Positions 1 through 6,483 are shown, numbered from the stretch's first letter. The stretch is DNA of 15,166 bases from Cenarchaeum sp. SB0662_bin_33 (GCA_009840065.1 VXON01000179.1:1-15166); one strand, 5' to 3'. A program made the numbers and translations. Notes: generated from the letters alone by a model not told the origin.

Positions 1-16
1 GGTGCTTTTATGCGTG

Positions 17-34
17 GAGTGGAAATGGGGGGGT
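17..34 (+). promoter_or_regulatory. ORB-like element 1
   Basis: GAGTGGAAATGGGGGGGT. It matches the inverted element at 98-115 in 17 of 18 positions. From base 19 it matches the element at 191-206 in 14 of 16. The GTGGAAA core followed by a G-string resembles archaeal origin recognition boxes bound by Orc1/Cdc6. Confidence 0.65.
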
Positions 35-56
35 CAGAATTACCCTCTCTATATAC

Positions 57-68
57 ATGGTTAACAGA
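57..68 (+). repeat. 12-bp direct repeat, copy 1 (ATGGTTAACAGA)
   Basis: This is an exact copy of 79-90, starting 22 bp away (about two helical turns). It contains the palindrome GTTAAC and lies between the two inverted ORB-like elements. It may be an initiator or accessory-factor site; the function is unknown. Confidence 0.7.
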
Positions 69-78
69 TGCTTCACAT

Positions 79-90
79 ATGGTTAACAGA
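79..90 (+). repeat. 12-bp direct repeat, copy 2 (ATGGTTAACAGA)
   Basis: Second exact copy of the repeat at 57-68, with the same orientation and a 22-bp period. Confidence 0.7.
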
Positions 91-97
91 CCCACAC

Positions 98-115
98 ACC
101 CCCCAATTTCCACTC
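98..115 (-). promoter_or_regulatory. ORB-like element 2 (inverted)
   Basis: On the minus strand this reads GAGTGGAAATTGGGGGGT, the inverted partner of element 1 with one mismatch. The G-run faces element 1, so the pair encloses the ATGGTTAACAGA repeats. Confidence 0.65.
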
Positions 116-190
116 TATAATAGTAAAAAAATAAAAAAAGAGTGATCAAGAATAGGTAGATATGAGAATAACATACATATCCATATTAGA

Positions 191-206
191 ATGGAAATGG
201 AGGGGT
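191..206 (+). promoter_or_regulatory. ORB-like element 3, in the orc1/cdc6 leader
   Basis: ATGGAAATGGAGGGGT lies immediately before the cdc6 start codon at 216. It shares the TGGAAATGG core and G-run with the element at 19-34. Its GGAGG could also act as a ribosome binding site. Occupancy by Orc1 here would cover the region between promoter and start codon, so initiator autoregulation is plausible but inferred. Confidence 0.5.
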
Positions 207-215
207 GGGAGTTAG

Positions 216-1415
216 ATGGATGCAATAGACCGTCTCTTAGATGAGGCAGAGTCGGGTTTATCACTAATCCGGGATAGGAGTGCTTTACGTTTTACATTCA
301 TCCCAGATAAGATTCAGCATAGGGACAATGAGTTGACGCAGGTAACACAGTCACTACTCCCCATACTAAAACAGTCTCGACCATCCAATCTTCTTGTATA
401 TGGCAAACCTGGTACCGGCAAGACATTGGTGGTAAGAAAGGTCATATCAAAGATTCAGAAGAGAGTTGAGGTAAGTAATTTCCCCATAAAACTCGTATAT
501 ACAAACTCAAAGGTAGAAACTACGTTATACGGCCTGCTTCTAAACTTTGGTCGCCAACTAAACCTCTCTGAGAAGGAACTCCCTTGGACCGGTATATCGA
601 TAAGTGAGGTGTTTAGGAGAATCCTAGATGTGATAGATGGTAAGAGATTGAATGTAGTATTGGTGATAGATGAGATTGATTTTCTTGTAAAGCTAGTAAC
701 AAAGGGCAACAAGGATATTTTATACCATATAACTAGGGCAAATGAGAGATTAACAAACGGTTCTCTCACATTGGTGGGCATATCAAATAATCTTACATTC
801 AAGGATCATCTTGATCCTAGGGTGATAAGCACATTGGGAGAGGAAGAGGTTGTCTTTACAAGTTATACCATACCCCAACTATTATCAATAATACAAGAGA
901 GGGTAAACATGGCATTTGATAGGAATGTAGTTGATGATGCCACACTAAATCTCTGCGCTGCATATGCTGGCCGGGAGCATGGTGATGCCCGCCGGGCCAT
1001 AGATTTAATCAGGGTGGCCGGTGAGATTGCCGAACGGGACCAATCCACATCAGTACAACCAAATCACATAGAGGAGGCACTGAGGAAGATTGAGGAAGAT
1101 AAAGAGACTGCAGCAATTAAATCCTACCCCTTACATGAAAAACTCCTCATACTATCTGTAATGCGTACAGACGGCTCCACCACCGGTGGAATATATACAA
1201 CATACAAGGAGATGTGTAAAAAGATACAGCAGAAGGAACTCTCATACCGTCGCATAACTCAGATGCTTAGTGAGATAGAGATGTCGGGCATAATATCGGG
1301 TCGCCTAATACATCAGGGTATTCATGGTAATACAAAAAAATTCAAACTCACCATATCACAAAATATAGTAAAAGATACCTTATACATAGATGACACATTA
1401 AAGGAACTATTCTAA
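216..1415 (+). CDS. cdc6: Orc1/Cdc6 replication initiator (AAA+ ATPase)
   Basis: This is an origin-binding initiator, expected to bind ORB elements, open the origin and recruit the MCM helicase. At 399 aa it has the usual family length. Visible motifs: Walker A GKPGTGKT (63-70), Walker B VVLVIDEID (147-155), a sensor-1 type Asn at GISNN (188-192), and a sensor-2 GDARRA segment (256-261). A C-terminal winged-helix region spans about 300-399, including a basic wing-like stretch near 371-377. The start at 216 is the first ATG and is preceded by a purine-rich GGAGGGGTGGGAG segment. The gene lies directly beside the putative origin and its leader holds an ORB-like site, which suggests autoregulation. 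Its 3' end overlaps the convergent polymerase D small subunit gene by 9 bp. No motif is missing. Confidence 0.95.
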   Translation: MDAIDRLLDEAESGLSLIRDRSALRFTFIPDKIQHRDNELTQVTQSLLPILKQSRPSNLLVYGKPGTGKTLVVRKVISKIQKRVEVSNFPIKLVYTNSKVETTLYGLLLNFGRQLNLSEKELPWTGISISEVFRRILDVIDGKRLNVVLVIDEIDFLVKLVTKGNKDILYHITRANERLTNGSLTLVGISNNLTFKDHLDPRVISTLGEEEVVFTSYTIPQLLSIIQERVNMAFDRNVVDDATLNLCAAYAGREHGDARRAIDLIRVAGEIAERDQSTSVQPNHIEEALRKIEEDKETAAIKSYPLHEKLLILSVMRTDGSTTGGIYTTYKEMCKKIQQKELSYRRITQMLSEIEMSGIISGRLIHQGIHGNTKKFKLTISQNIVKDTLYIDDTLKELF

Positions 1416-2822
1416 GAAGTTTCTCAAGAGTATTTGGTGCGTCTTTAGGTTAAACAATACTGCTATTCCAGGGGTGGGTATCTGACCTACACTCAACTGG
1501 AAAGGTGTCTGTCTCTGCCAAGCGCCAGAGTTTATCACCTTTATCCCCTTATATACATCCAATTCTGTGACATGGACATGACCTGCATGAAAGACATCTG
1601 GGATATCTTCTATAACCAACAAATCTTCATTTTCAGGCGCAATAGGTGTCTGACTCCCAAATATAGGGGAGAGGTGCCTGACCCGCAGTATCCCCTTCAT
1701 CACATCTGCAGGATGGGAGTACTCCATGCCGGTCACCCCCTTTACTATATCATCAATACTCTGGCCATGGAACATTAGTATCTTGACACTGTTTATGCTT
1801 AATAGGGCTGGATTTCCCAACATGAATATATTCTTTTTATTCCAGAGGTTGGGCGCGCTGTCTCTAGGGATGGCCGGCTGGGGTAGGGCGCGCCGGCCCG
1901 GGTCGTGGTTACCGGGTGAAATAAACACTTTGATATAATCTGGTATCAGGGAGAATAACTCTGATGCCTTCTCTAACTGCTTATGTGTGGTCTTTTCTAC
2001 CAACTCTTTATCTTGGTTGGGGAATACACCAACACCATCTATTATATCTCCGGCCACCAAAACAAATCTCACCTTTAAGGCGTATGAGTCGGGGCTGGCT
2101 AACCAATCTAAAAACTCCCTAAACTCCCTCTCCATGAAATACTTACTCCCTATATGCAGGTCTGAGAGCAGCACGGCATACACCTCATTATCGGCATGGT
2201 TTGAGGTATGCAGAGGAATGTCAGGCTGTATTATCTCTATAAATCTAATATCATCTCCCCGTCTGTCAACCTTTACCATAACGAACTGATCTAGAAACAA
2301 CCCCTTGAGTGTCTCCCGGGCTGGCTCAGCAACAAATCCCTCTATTGTACCGGTCATGTCCTCTAATGTTAATTTGAACGTGTTGTCTTTGATGGTCTTT
2401 TCATTTACTAGGCCGCAGATATAGATATCCTTCTCACTAGTACCCTGTATATTTGATATATTCCTTAGATTCTTGGATTCGGGCCGCTGTTCCATGATAC
2501 TCTTTAATTTTTTAAATCTACTCTTGAAGAGTGATGAAAAACCCTCAACACCCACAGGCATAGTTAAACGGGCGGTACAGTCAAAGAGTATCTCGTGCTT
2601 GGTTGGTATATCCTCATCTATCTCAAGCCCAAGGTATCTTACAAGATCACTCCCGCTTATATGGAAATCTCCATCCCTCAACTTTTCCTGCATTATATCC
2701 TTGAGGACCTTGTCTACATTCTCTATCTCCATACCACCTAGTATCTCTATTACTTCTGGGTGTATCTGAAACCCCTTTTTGAAGGCATAATCTAGAGCCA
2801 CCCTCACATCCCTCTTCATCAT
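1407..2822 (-). CDS. polB: DNA polymerase D (polymerase II) small subunit DP1
   Basis: This is the small, proofreading subunit of the archaeal replicative polymerase D; it pairs with DP2, encoded at 7292-10621. At 471 aa it shows an OB-fold region (about 131-200, starting DIYICGLV) and then a calcineurin-like phosphoesterase domain with every metal-site motif: D221-L-H223, GD259IID262, GNHD (304-307), H352, and GHVH (414-417). The 3'-5' exonuclease should therefore be active. The frame runs open to 3047, but the upstream part overlaps the divergent gene and does not look protein-like, so I take the ATGATG at 2822/2819, followed by a basic helical N-terminus (MMKRDVRVALDYAF). A TATA-like GTTTTATTCC lies 19-28 bp upstream of the start, consistent with a leaderless mRNA. 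The gene converges with cdc6. Confidence 0.93.
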   Translation of the reverse strand: MMKRDVRVALDYAFKKGFQIHPEVIEILGGMEIENVDKVLKDIMQEKLRDGDFHISGSDLVRYLGLEIDEDIPTKHEILFDCTARLTMPVGVEGFSSLFKSRFKKLKSIMEQRPESKNLRNISNIQGTSEKDIYICGLVNEKTIKDNTFKLTLEDMTGTIEGFVAEPARETLKGLFLDQFVMVKVDRRGDDIRFIEIIQPDIPLHTSNHADNEVYAVLLSDLHIGSKYFMEREFREFLDWLASPDSYALKVRFVLVAGDIIDGVGVFPNQDKELVEKTTHKQLEKASELFSLIPDYIKVFISPGNHDPGRRALPQPAIPRDSAPNLWNKKNIFMLGNPALLSINSVKILMFHGQSIDDIVKGVTGMEYSHPADVMKGILRVRHLSPIFGSQTPIAPENEDLLVIEDIPDVFHAGHVHVTELDVYKGIKVINSGAWQRQTPFQLSVGQIPTPGIAVLFNLKTHQILLRNFLE

Positions 2823-2864
2823 TATTGTTATATTGTATATGGAATAAAACCTAACACTACCAAC
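2823..2864. promoter_or_regulatory. Divergent promoter region for DP1 (-) and the SpoIIM-family gene (+)
   Basis: Only 42 bp separate the two start codons. On the minus strand GTTTTATTCC (2850 to 2841) is 19-28 bp upstream of the DP1 ATG. On the plus strand ATATTGTATATG (2830-2841) is 24-35 bp upstream of the ATG at 2865. Both fit archaeal TATA boxes of leaderless transcripts. The two boxes nearly abut, so binding on one side may exclude the other. Confidence 0.5.
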
Positions 2865-3404
2865 ATGCATCAATATACCCAATATCCTATGAACCGCCTG
2901 TTCTCCTTTTTTGTCTTTATGGCGGTCTTTGTTATTGCATTTTATGGTGGCTCTCTCTATACACACGACCCGGCAGAGGCACAACTCCTGGTAGATGAGT
3001 TCATGAAGGATTTGGAGGGCATAGATGGTGTTGGAATATTCATACATAATACGACATTGGCACTGGTAATGTTCATACCCGGCTTTGGCACGGTCTTTGG
3101 GATAGTTTCTGGCGTCTCTACTGGATACATGTTATCTGCCATTATGACAATCAGTCCGGAGATACCAATATCTCCCTTAGAACTACTCTTTCTAACACCC
3201 TTTGGCCTTTTGGAGATAACCGCCTACTCATTGGCCGGCTCACGTAGTTTTCTACTAATTTATAAAATAATAAAAAAAGTCAGCATAAGATCAGATGGCC
3301 GGATAGTCGCCATAGAGGTGGGGGTGACTGCCAGTCTACTGCTTGCAGGCGGCCTTATAGAGTATTATATGATCGAGATGGCTCAGGAGGTAGGCGTGTT
3401 TTAG
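2865..3404 (+). CDS. SpoIIM/DUF95-family integral membrane protein
   Basis: This is a 179-aa polytopic membrane protein with hydrophobic segments at about 11-32, 63-95, 104-134 and 146-170. An acidic loop (35-52) follows the first segment. The HN(61-62)...G-rich second segment and the TPFGLLEI (111-118) segment resemble the SpoIIM (stage II sporulation protein M) family. That family is widespread in archaea and non-sporulating bacteria, and its archaeal role is unknown. The ATG at 2865 sits the right distance from a TATA-like box; M9 (2889) is an alternative. The stop codon overlaps the stop of the convergent J-domain gene. Family assignment is by visual pattern only. Confidence 0.7.
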   Translation: MHQYTQYPMNRLFSFFVFMAVFVIAFYGGSLYTHDPAEAQLLVDEFMKDLEGIDGVGIFIHNTTLALVMFIPGFGTVFGIVSGVSTGYMLSAIMTISPEIPISPLELLFLTPFGLLEITAYSLAGSRSFLLIYKIIKKVSIRSDGRIVAIEVGVTASLLLAGGLIEYYMIEMAQEVGVF

Positions 3405-4528
3405 CGCCTTCCAAATGAACCCCAGAAACCCTTCTTATTACTAGACCCATTTATTATACCATCCAACATATCATATGTGATGGTAAAGCCATTCCCGACC
3501 ATGGTTTCATTCTTACCATAACTGTCGGGGTCATCCACAACATCCCTAATCTTCTTTGATTTTATATCCCGCAAGAAGAGCCTCTTTCCACCCTCCAGTG
3601 ATAATATCATATCATCACTCAGACCTATTATAGAGTACCTCTCAAAGAAACGTATGGAACCTCCCCTTCTTACCATTATGCTACAGTCATAGGTGGCCTT
3701 GCTTCCATACACGGATATATCCCGGCCAATTATGCGGACATCATCCTCCATGTTTTTTATTATTATATTCTCCCCCTCTAGCAGTACGGTATCAGTGGCA
3801 TTCTCCAACACTATACTTCCATGAGGCGCGTGCATATACGTTCTATGCTCCTGTATTGTGTGCACGCCCACCCGTCCATTCGGGTCATTGACCTTGTACT
3901 TTCTACCAATAACATCTCCCACAACAATATTACCTCTTTCGGTGGTTATGCTAGCCCCATTCTCTATGCGGTATCTATTCCTTAGAGGGTCAACCATCTT
4001 GAAATCACCATGTGATATCTTGATATCAGTCCTGAACTCCTCGGTCCATGACGGGCTGTTTATACTACCCCGCATCAGTATGGGCCCCCCATATGTCAGG
4101 GCGCCGGCCATGTAATTTCCCTTTATGTATAGTGTTCTGTTGGATTTCACCTCAAACTCCATCTCACCAAGCGTCTTTGAGCCGAACATCCGGGTTCCGG
4201 TTACGCCACTGCGCAGAAGGGCGCCGGCCCATTCCTGCGCCGTATTCATCTGGGCGGTTATCTCCTGCCCCAATATCTCATTCCTCCTCTTTATCTCTCG
4301 GTCCGTGTCGCCTGAGAAGACTCTGGAATCCCGCAGCTTTTCTAGGGGCGTGTCCGGATATTTTTTCCCATTCTTCAAGTCCTCGTAAGCCTGTTTTATC
4401 TTCATGAATCTACTACTGTCTCCCCCCCGGTCTGCATGCTCCAAGAGCACCATGTGCCGGAAGGCATCACGAATGTCCTTTTGAGTGGCCCCCTCCTCTA
4501 TGCCTAGAATATCATAATTACTCTCCAT
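3401..4528 (-). CDS. J-domain (DnaJ-like) protein with a beta-rich C-terminal region; HPD changed to HAD
   Basis: Residues 1 to about 65 form a J-domain (MESNYDILGIEEGATQKDI, then DAF and a helix ending in AYEDLKNGKK). J-domains stimulate Hsp70 ATPase through an HPD loop, but here the loop reads H31-A32-D33 followed by RGGD, so the proline is replaced (GCA codon). Residues about 100-345 consist of short hydrophobic strands alternating with Gly/Asn/Asp turns (for example SIVLENATDTVLLEGENIII), which looks like a beta-solenoid. There is no Cys-rich zinc region and no G/F linker, so this is not a canonical DnaJ. The C-terminus is short and basic (KKGFWGSFGRR). No signal peptide or membrane span is seen, so a cytoplasmic location is likely. 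It may be an Hsp70 co-chaperone with a scaffold domain or a J-like protein that no longer works with Hsp70. Confidence 0.75.
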   Translation of the reverse strand: MESNYDILGIEEGATQKDIRDAFRHMVLLEHADRGGDSSRFMKIKQAYEDLKNGKKYPDTPLEKLRDSRVFSGDTDREIKRRNEILGQEITAQMNTAQEWAGALLRSGVTGTRMFGSKTLGEMEFEVKSNRTLYIKGNYMAGALTYGGPILMRGSINSPSWTEEFRTDIKISHGDFKMVDPLRNRYRIENGASITTERGNIVVGDVIGRKYKVNDPNGRVGVHTIQEHRTYMHAPHGSIVLENATDTVLLEGENIIIKNMEDDVRIIGRDISVYGSKATYDCSIMVRRGGSIRFFERYSIIGLSDDMILSLEGGKRLFLRDIKSKKIRDVVDDPDSYGKNETMVGNGFTITYDMLDGIINGSSNKKGFWGSFGRR

Positions 4529-4616
4529 CTATACATTATGTTATAACACTACTTTTTTTATGATTCCTTTGGAGTCGTTTCCGTGTTATCATTAAATTTC
4601 AAATTTATCTCATTTT

Positions 4617-5441
4617 TTATTTAGATACACTATAATTTATCGCGATTATCTCCCTACTATCTTTCTGCGTCGTGTATTGAAGGGACCGGCGCAGTGCTAC
4701 TCGGTGCACCGTATATTCATCCGGAATACCTATGGCGGCCGGCTCGTTCTGCTCTGATATCATTACATGATTATAACTTGTAATTGCGTGCACAAACCCT
4801 GCAAAACTCTCTAGGGACGGTACCCCATTGTAATGCCAGTTGGTATTATTCATGTATGGTGGGTCCAGATACAAGAATGCCCCCCGCACATCTGCAAAGT
4901 TTTCAAAATCCACACACTGTATCTTCATACTGCTTATTGCATCACTGATGGCATGTATGCGCTCCTCTTGTATGGATGGACACTTTGTACCCTTTCTCAT
5001 GGGAGTGTTAAATTGATTCTTGTTGTTGAACCGAATCTTACCACTGAATGCATTCTTTGCCAAATACATGAACCTCCCGGCCCCAATAGTACCTTCTGCA
5101 AGCGAAGATGTACGCATATTCGTATAGTATGTGGGCGATGAACACTCTTGGTGTTTTTTATATTCACTGATCAAACCCGACACATCATCACGTACGGCCT
5201 TCATAAAGTTGTACAAAACTGGGTTGTTGTCATTATAAACAACACCATCCGAGCCAAACCTAAAACAACAGTATATGGCAAACGCTCCGGAACCACCAAA
5301 GACATCCACGATCTGTCGGCCATCCACGACACCTGAGGGTATTAATTCATCAAAGATGCCTGAAAAACCAGACTTGTTGCCGACATATGGTATCAGATGA
5401 TACTTGTTGCGGCCACTGCGTACCTCGTATTTTTGCTGCAT
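4617..5441 (-). CDS. D12-class (Dam-like) adenine-N6 DNA methyltransferase
   Basis: The 274-aa protein has the alpha-type amino-methyltransferase order. It starts with an N-terminal PYVGNKS (18-24, AdoMet motif X region) and motif I DVFGGSGAF (46-54). An acidic ND at 70-71 follows, then the YLAKNAFSGKIRFN segment (126-139) typical of D12 enzymes, and catalytic DPPY (193-196). The enzyme should methylate adenine-N6; Dam-like members recognise GATC, but specificity cannot be read here. No restriction endonuclease is adjacent, so it looks like an orphan methylase (regulation, mismatch marking or defence remnant). A TATA-like ACTTATAAATT (5464-5474) is about 23-33 bp upstream of the ATG, so the gene has its own promoter. 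Confidence 0.88.
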   Translation of the reverse strand: MQQKYEVRSGRNKYHLIPYVGNKSGFSGIFDELIPSGVVDGRQIVDVFGGSGAFAIYCCFRFGSDGVVYNDNNPVLYNFMKAVRDDVSGLISEYKKHQECSSPTYYTNMRTSSLAEGTIGAGRFMYLAKNAFSGKIRFNNKNQFNTPMRKGTKCPSIQEERIHAISDAISSMKIQCVDFENFADVRGAFLYLDPPYMNNTNWHYNGVPSLESFAGFVHAITSYNHVMISEQNEPAAIGIPDEYTVHRVALRRSLQYTTQKDSREIIAINYSVSK

Positions 5442-5463
5442 CTGTCTGCATGAAGGTAGTCTA

Positions 5464-5474
5464 ACTTATAAATT
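5464..5474 (-). promoter_or_regulatory. TATA box of the methyltransferase gene
   Basis: On the minus strand this reads AATTTATAAGT, 23-33 bp upstream of the ATG at 5441. It fits an archaeal TATA element with transcription starting at or just before the start codon. Confidence 0.55.
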
Positions 5475-5522
5475 GGCAGTATCGGAATCTAACTCCCAGC
5501 AACCACTCAAACATATTATTAT

Positions 5523-5534
5523 TTTTGATCAAAA
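5523..5534. repeat. 12-bp palindrome TTTTGATCAAAA
   Basis: A perfect palindrome centred on a GATC, about 82-93 bp upstream of the start of the Dam-like methyltransferase gene. It could be an operator, and it would be a methylation target if that enzyme recognises GATC; both are inference. Confidence 0.6.
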
Positions 5535-5613
5535 TTTAATTAATTCCACCCTCCTGCCCGGAGTCGGGAGGCCGTAACTGAGTTTTACAAGCGACGCGGG
5601 GCATCGGTGCATC

Positions 5614-5676
5614 CTATGGGAGGGACAACGTGTGCGCCCATAAATCACACAAATCACAGTACATTCCCATCTCCAT
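5614..5676 (-). CDS. Possible 20-aa microprotein with a CxxC motif
   Basis: An ATG at 5676 lies 6 nt downstream of the sequence GGAGGTGAT (minus strand, 5691 to 5683), a full-length Shine-Dalgarno complement to the archaeal 16S 3' end. The frame encodes MEMGMYCDLCDLWAHTLSLP and stops at 5614-5616. The CDLC pair followed by H15 recalls half of a small zinc site. Against it: it is very short, part of it is built from a 15-bp direct repeat, and ORFs of this size occur by chance. The strong, well-spaced ribosome binding site is the main reason to list it. Confidence 0.3.
   Translation of the reverse strand: MEMGMYCDLCDLWAHTLSLP
5644..5658 (-). repeat. 15-bp direct repeat, copy A (TGTGATTTGTGTGAT)
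   Basis: An exact copy of 5696-5710, starting 52 bp away in the same orientation. The unit is itself built from TGTGAT-like steps. A related run, TGTGATGTGATGTGAT (minus strand), lies at 6130-6145. Confidence 0.75.
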
Positions 5677-5695
5677 TGGGGCATCACCTCCTTTT

Positions 5696-5710
5696 ATCAC
5701 ACAAATCACA
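5696..5710 (-). repeat. 15-bp direct repeat, copy B (TGTGATTTGTGTGAT)
   Basis: Exact second copy. It directly precedes (on the minus strand) the AAAAGGAGGTGAT ribosome-binding-like sequence of the possible small ORF. It may be a protein-binding site. Confidence 0.75.
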
Positions 5711-5748
5711 CTTTGACTATGATGGTAATATCACAGGAATCATGTCAC

Positions 5749-6123
5749 CTACTTAAGCAGATTGGCGCCCTTTTCTGTTATTTTGTATGTGTAGGGCCTT
5801 GTATTCAGTCGTTCTAGATGCCCATCATCAGCCATTTTTTTGACGACTCTGTACACGTGCTCCCGGCTCTGCCCCAGCACGCTCCGTATCTCCCGCGCCG
5901 TCAATGGCTTTTCCCTAACCAACCTTAAAATCTCATGTGTGATATTATCAAAACGTGGCTGTCTGAGTGATTCCTGGGGTTGTGATAACATATCAACTTT
6001 AATTTTTAGTTTGACCAACTCATCACTATACTCATCACGACTATTCCACATTGTGATATATGTAGCTATCAAACTCACACTAAATATTCCCACTCCCACA
6101 AGGAACAACGCTACATAATCCAT
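5749..6123 (-). CDS. Membrane-anchored winged-helix DNA-binding protein
   Basis: This 124-aa protein has one N-terminal transmembrane helix (about 3-25) and then a charged, helical linker (28-56). A C-terminal winged helix follows (about 58-124): helices ITHEILRLVREK and TAREIRSVLG, recognition-like helix SREHVYRVVKKMADDGHL, and wing RPYTYKITEKG. The fold resembles MarR/PadR/ArsR-type regulators. The topology suggests a regulator or DNA tether at the inner face of the membrane. It follows the 113-aa gene by 12 bp on the same strand, so the two are probably co-transcribed. The short leader is the TGTGAT-rich segment 6124-6145. Target and signal are unknown. Confidence 0.75.
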   Translation of the reverse strand: MDYVALFLVGVGIFSVSLIATYITMWNSRDEYSDELVKLKIKVDMLSQPQESLRQPRFDNITHEILRLVREKPLTAREIRSVLGQSREHVYRVVKKMADDGHLERLNTRPYTYKITEKGANLLK

Positions 6124-6135
6124 ATCTTAATCACA

Positions 6136-6477
6136 TCACATCACAACTCTCCTCACAATTTCATCCAAGAGGCTTACTATATCACTCTCCTCACTTATAT
6201 CACTCTCCAATATCACTCTCACACTCTCCGACATCTGCTCTATATTATTTAAACTCCCCTTGGGCAGCAGGTCTAATGCCTGCAGCAGCACTATCGAGTA
6301 TATAATTGACTCGGCCTTCTGTCTTACCTGGCCCTTCTGTCTATAGTACGCGCCGCTGCTTATCTGTAGCTGCCGGTGGTCTTCGCTTAACATTATCTCA
6401 ACATTCCGTCTTGTGAATGATGATTTTTTTATAATATCATTCAATATCTTATTAAAATTATACTTCACGCTGGCCAT
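6136..6477 (-). CDS. Uncharacterised 113-aa helical protein
   Basis: I do not recognise the family. The protein is helical and charged, with a basic N-terminal region (KYNFNKILNDIIKKSSFTRRN). A segment ISSGAYYRQKGQVRQKAESII (about 39-59) is next, followed by a hydrophobic helix IVLLQALDLLP and an acidic C-terminal half ending in RRVVM. No signal peptide, membrane span or metal motif is visible. It is the first gene of a two-gene unit with the membrane-anchored wHTH protein, so a role in the same regulatory step is possible. The start at 6477 is the only good ATG and lies just downstream of the 16-bp palindrome at 6484-6499, which could be autoregulatory. Confidence 0.65.
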   Translation of the reverse strand: MASVKYNFNKILNDIIKKSSFTRRNVEIMLSEDHRQLQISSGAYYRQKGQVRQKAESIIYSIVLLQALDLLPKGSLNNIEQMSESVRVILESDISEESDIVSLLDEIVRRVVM

Positions 6478-6483
6478 ATTTAC

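Larger units (their letters stand above)
1..215. other. Putative chromosomal replication origin (oriC) next to orc1/cdc6
   Basis: This non-coding stretch upstream of the initiator gene contains three copies of a 16-bp element of the form TGGAAAT followed by a G-run: 19-34 (+), 100-115 in inverted orientation (-), and 191-206 (+). The first two point their G-runs at each other across about 65 bp that hold two copies of ATGGTTAACAGA. An A-rich tract (about 116-190) lies between the second and third elements and could be the unwinding region. Known: archaeal origins usually lie beside orc1/cdc6 and carry origin recognition boxes with a TGGAAA-type core and a G-string. That this is the active origin is inferred from layout and motif likeness. 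More elements may lie upstream of base 1. Confidence 0.7.
5442..5748. other. Long intergenic region between methyltransferase and wHTH gene
   Basis: No long ORF, tRNA or rRNA was found in these 307 bp. Contents: the methyltransferase TATA box (5464-5474); a 12-bp palindrome TTTTGATCAAAA (5523-5534) in an AT-rich tract; a GC-richer block with short hairpin potential (about 5550-5640, CCCG/CGGG at 5558-5569); two copies of a 15-bp repeat (5644-5658, 5696-5710); and a possible small ORF on the minus strand (5614-5676). A structured RNA in the GC-rich block is possible, but no known RNA family was recognised. Confidence 0.6.

Noticed and set aside
2823..3047. 75-residue N-terminal extension of the DP1 frame
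   Set aside because: It overlaps the divergent SpoIIM gene and its promoter, has atypical composition, and the ATGATG at 2822/2819 gives the expected N-terminus with a well-placed TATA box.
4098..4229. Repeated GGGCGCCGGCC segments within the J-domain gene and a similar one in DP1 (about 1870)
   Set aside because: The two copies in the J-domain gene lie in Ala-Gly-Ala-Leu codons of conserved-looking protein and are explained by coding sequence; the spacing is not regular.
5550..5640. GC-rich block as a tRNA, 5S rRNA, RNase P or SRP RNA gene
   Set aside because: No T-loop signature, acceptor pairing or conserved core of these RNAs was found on either strand; only short hairpins are visible.
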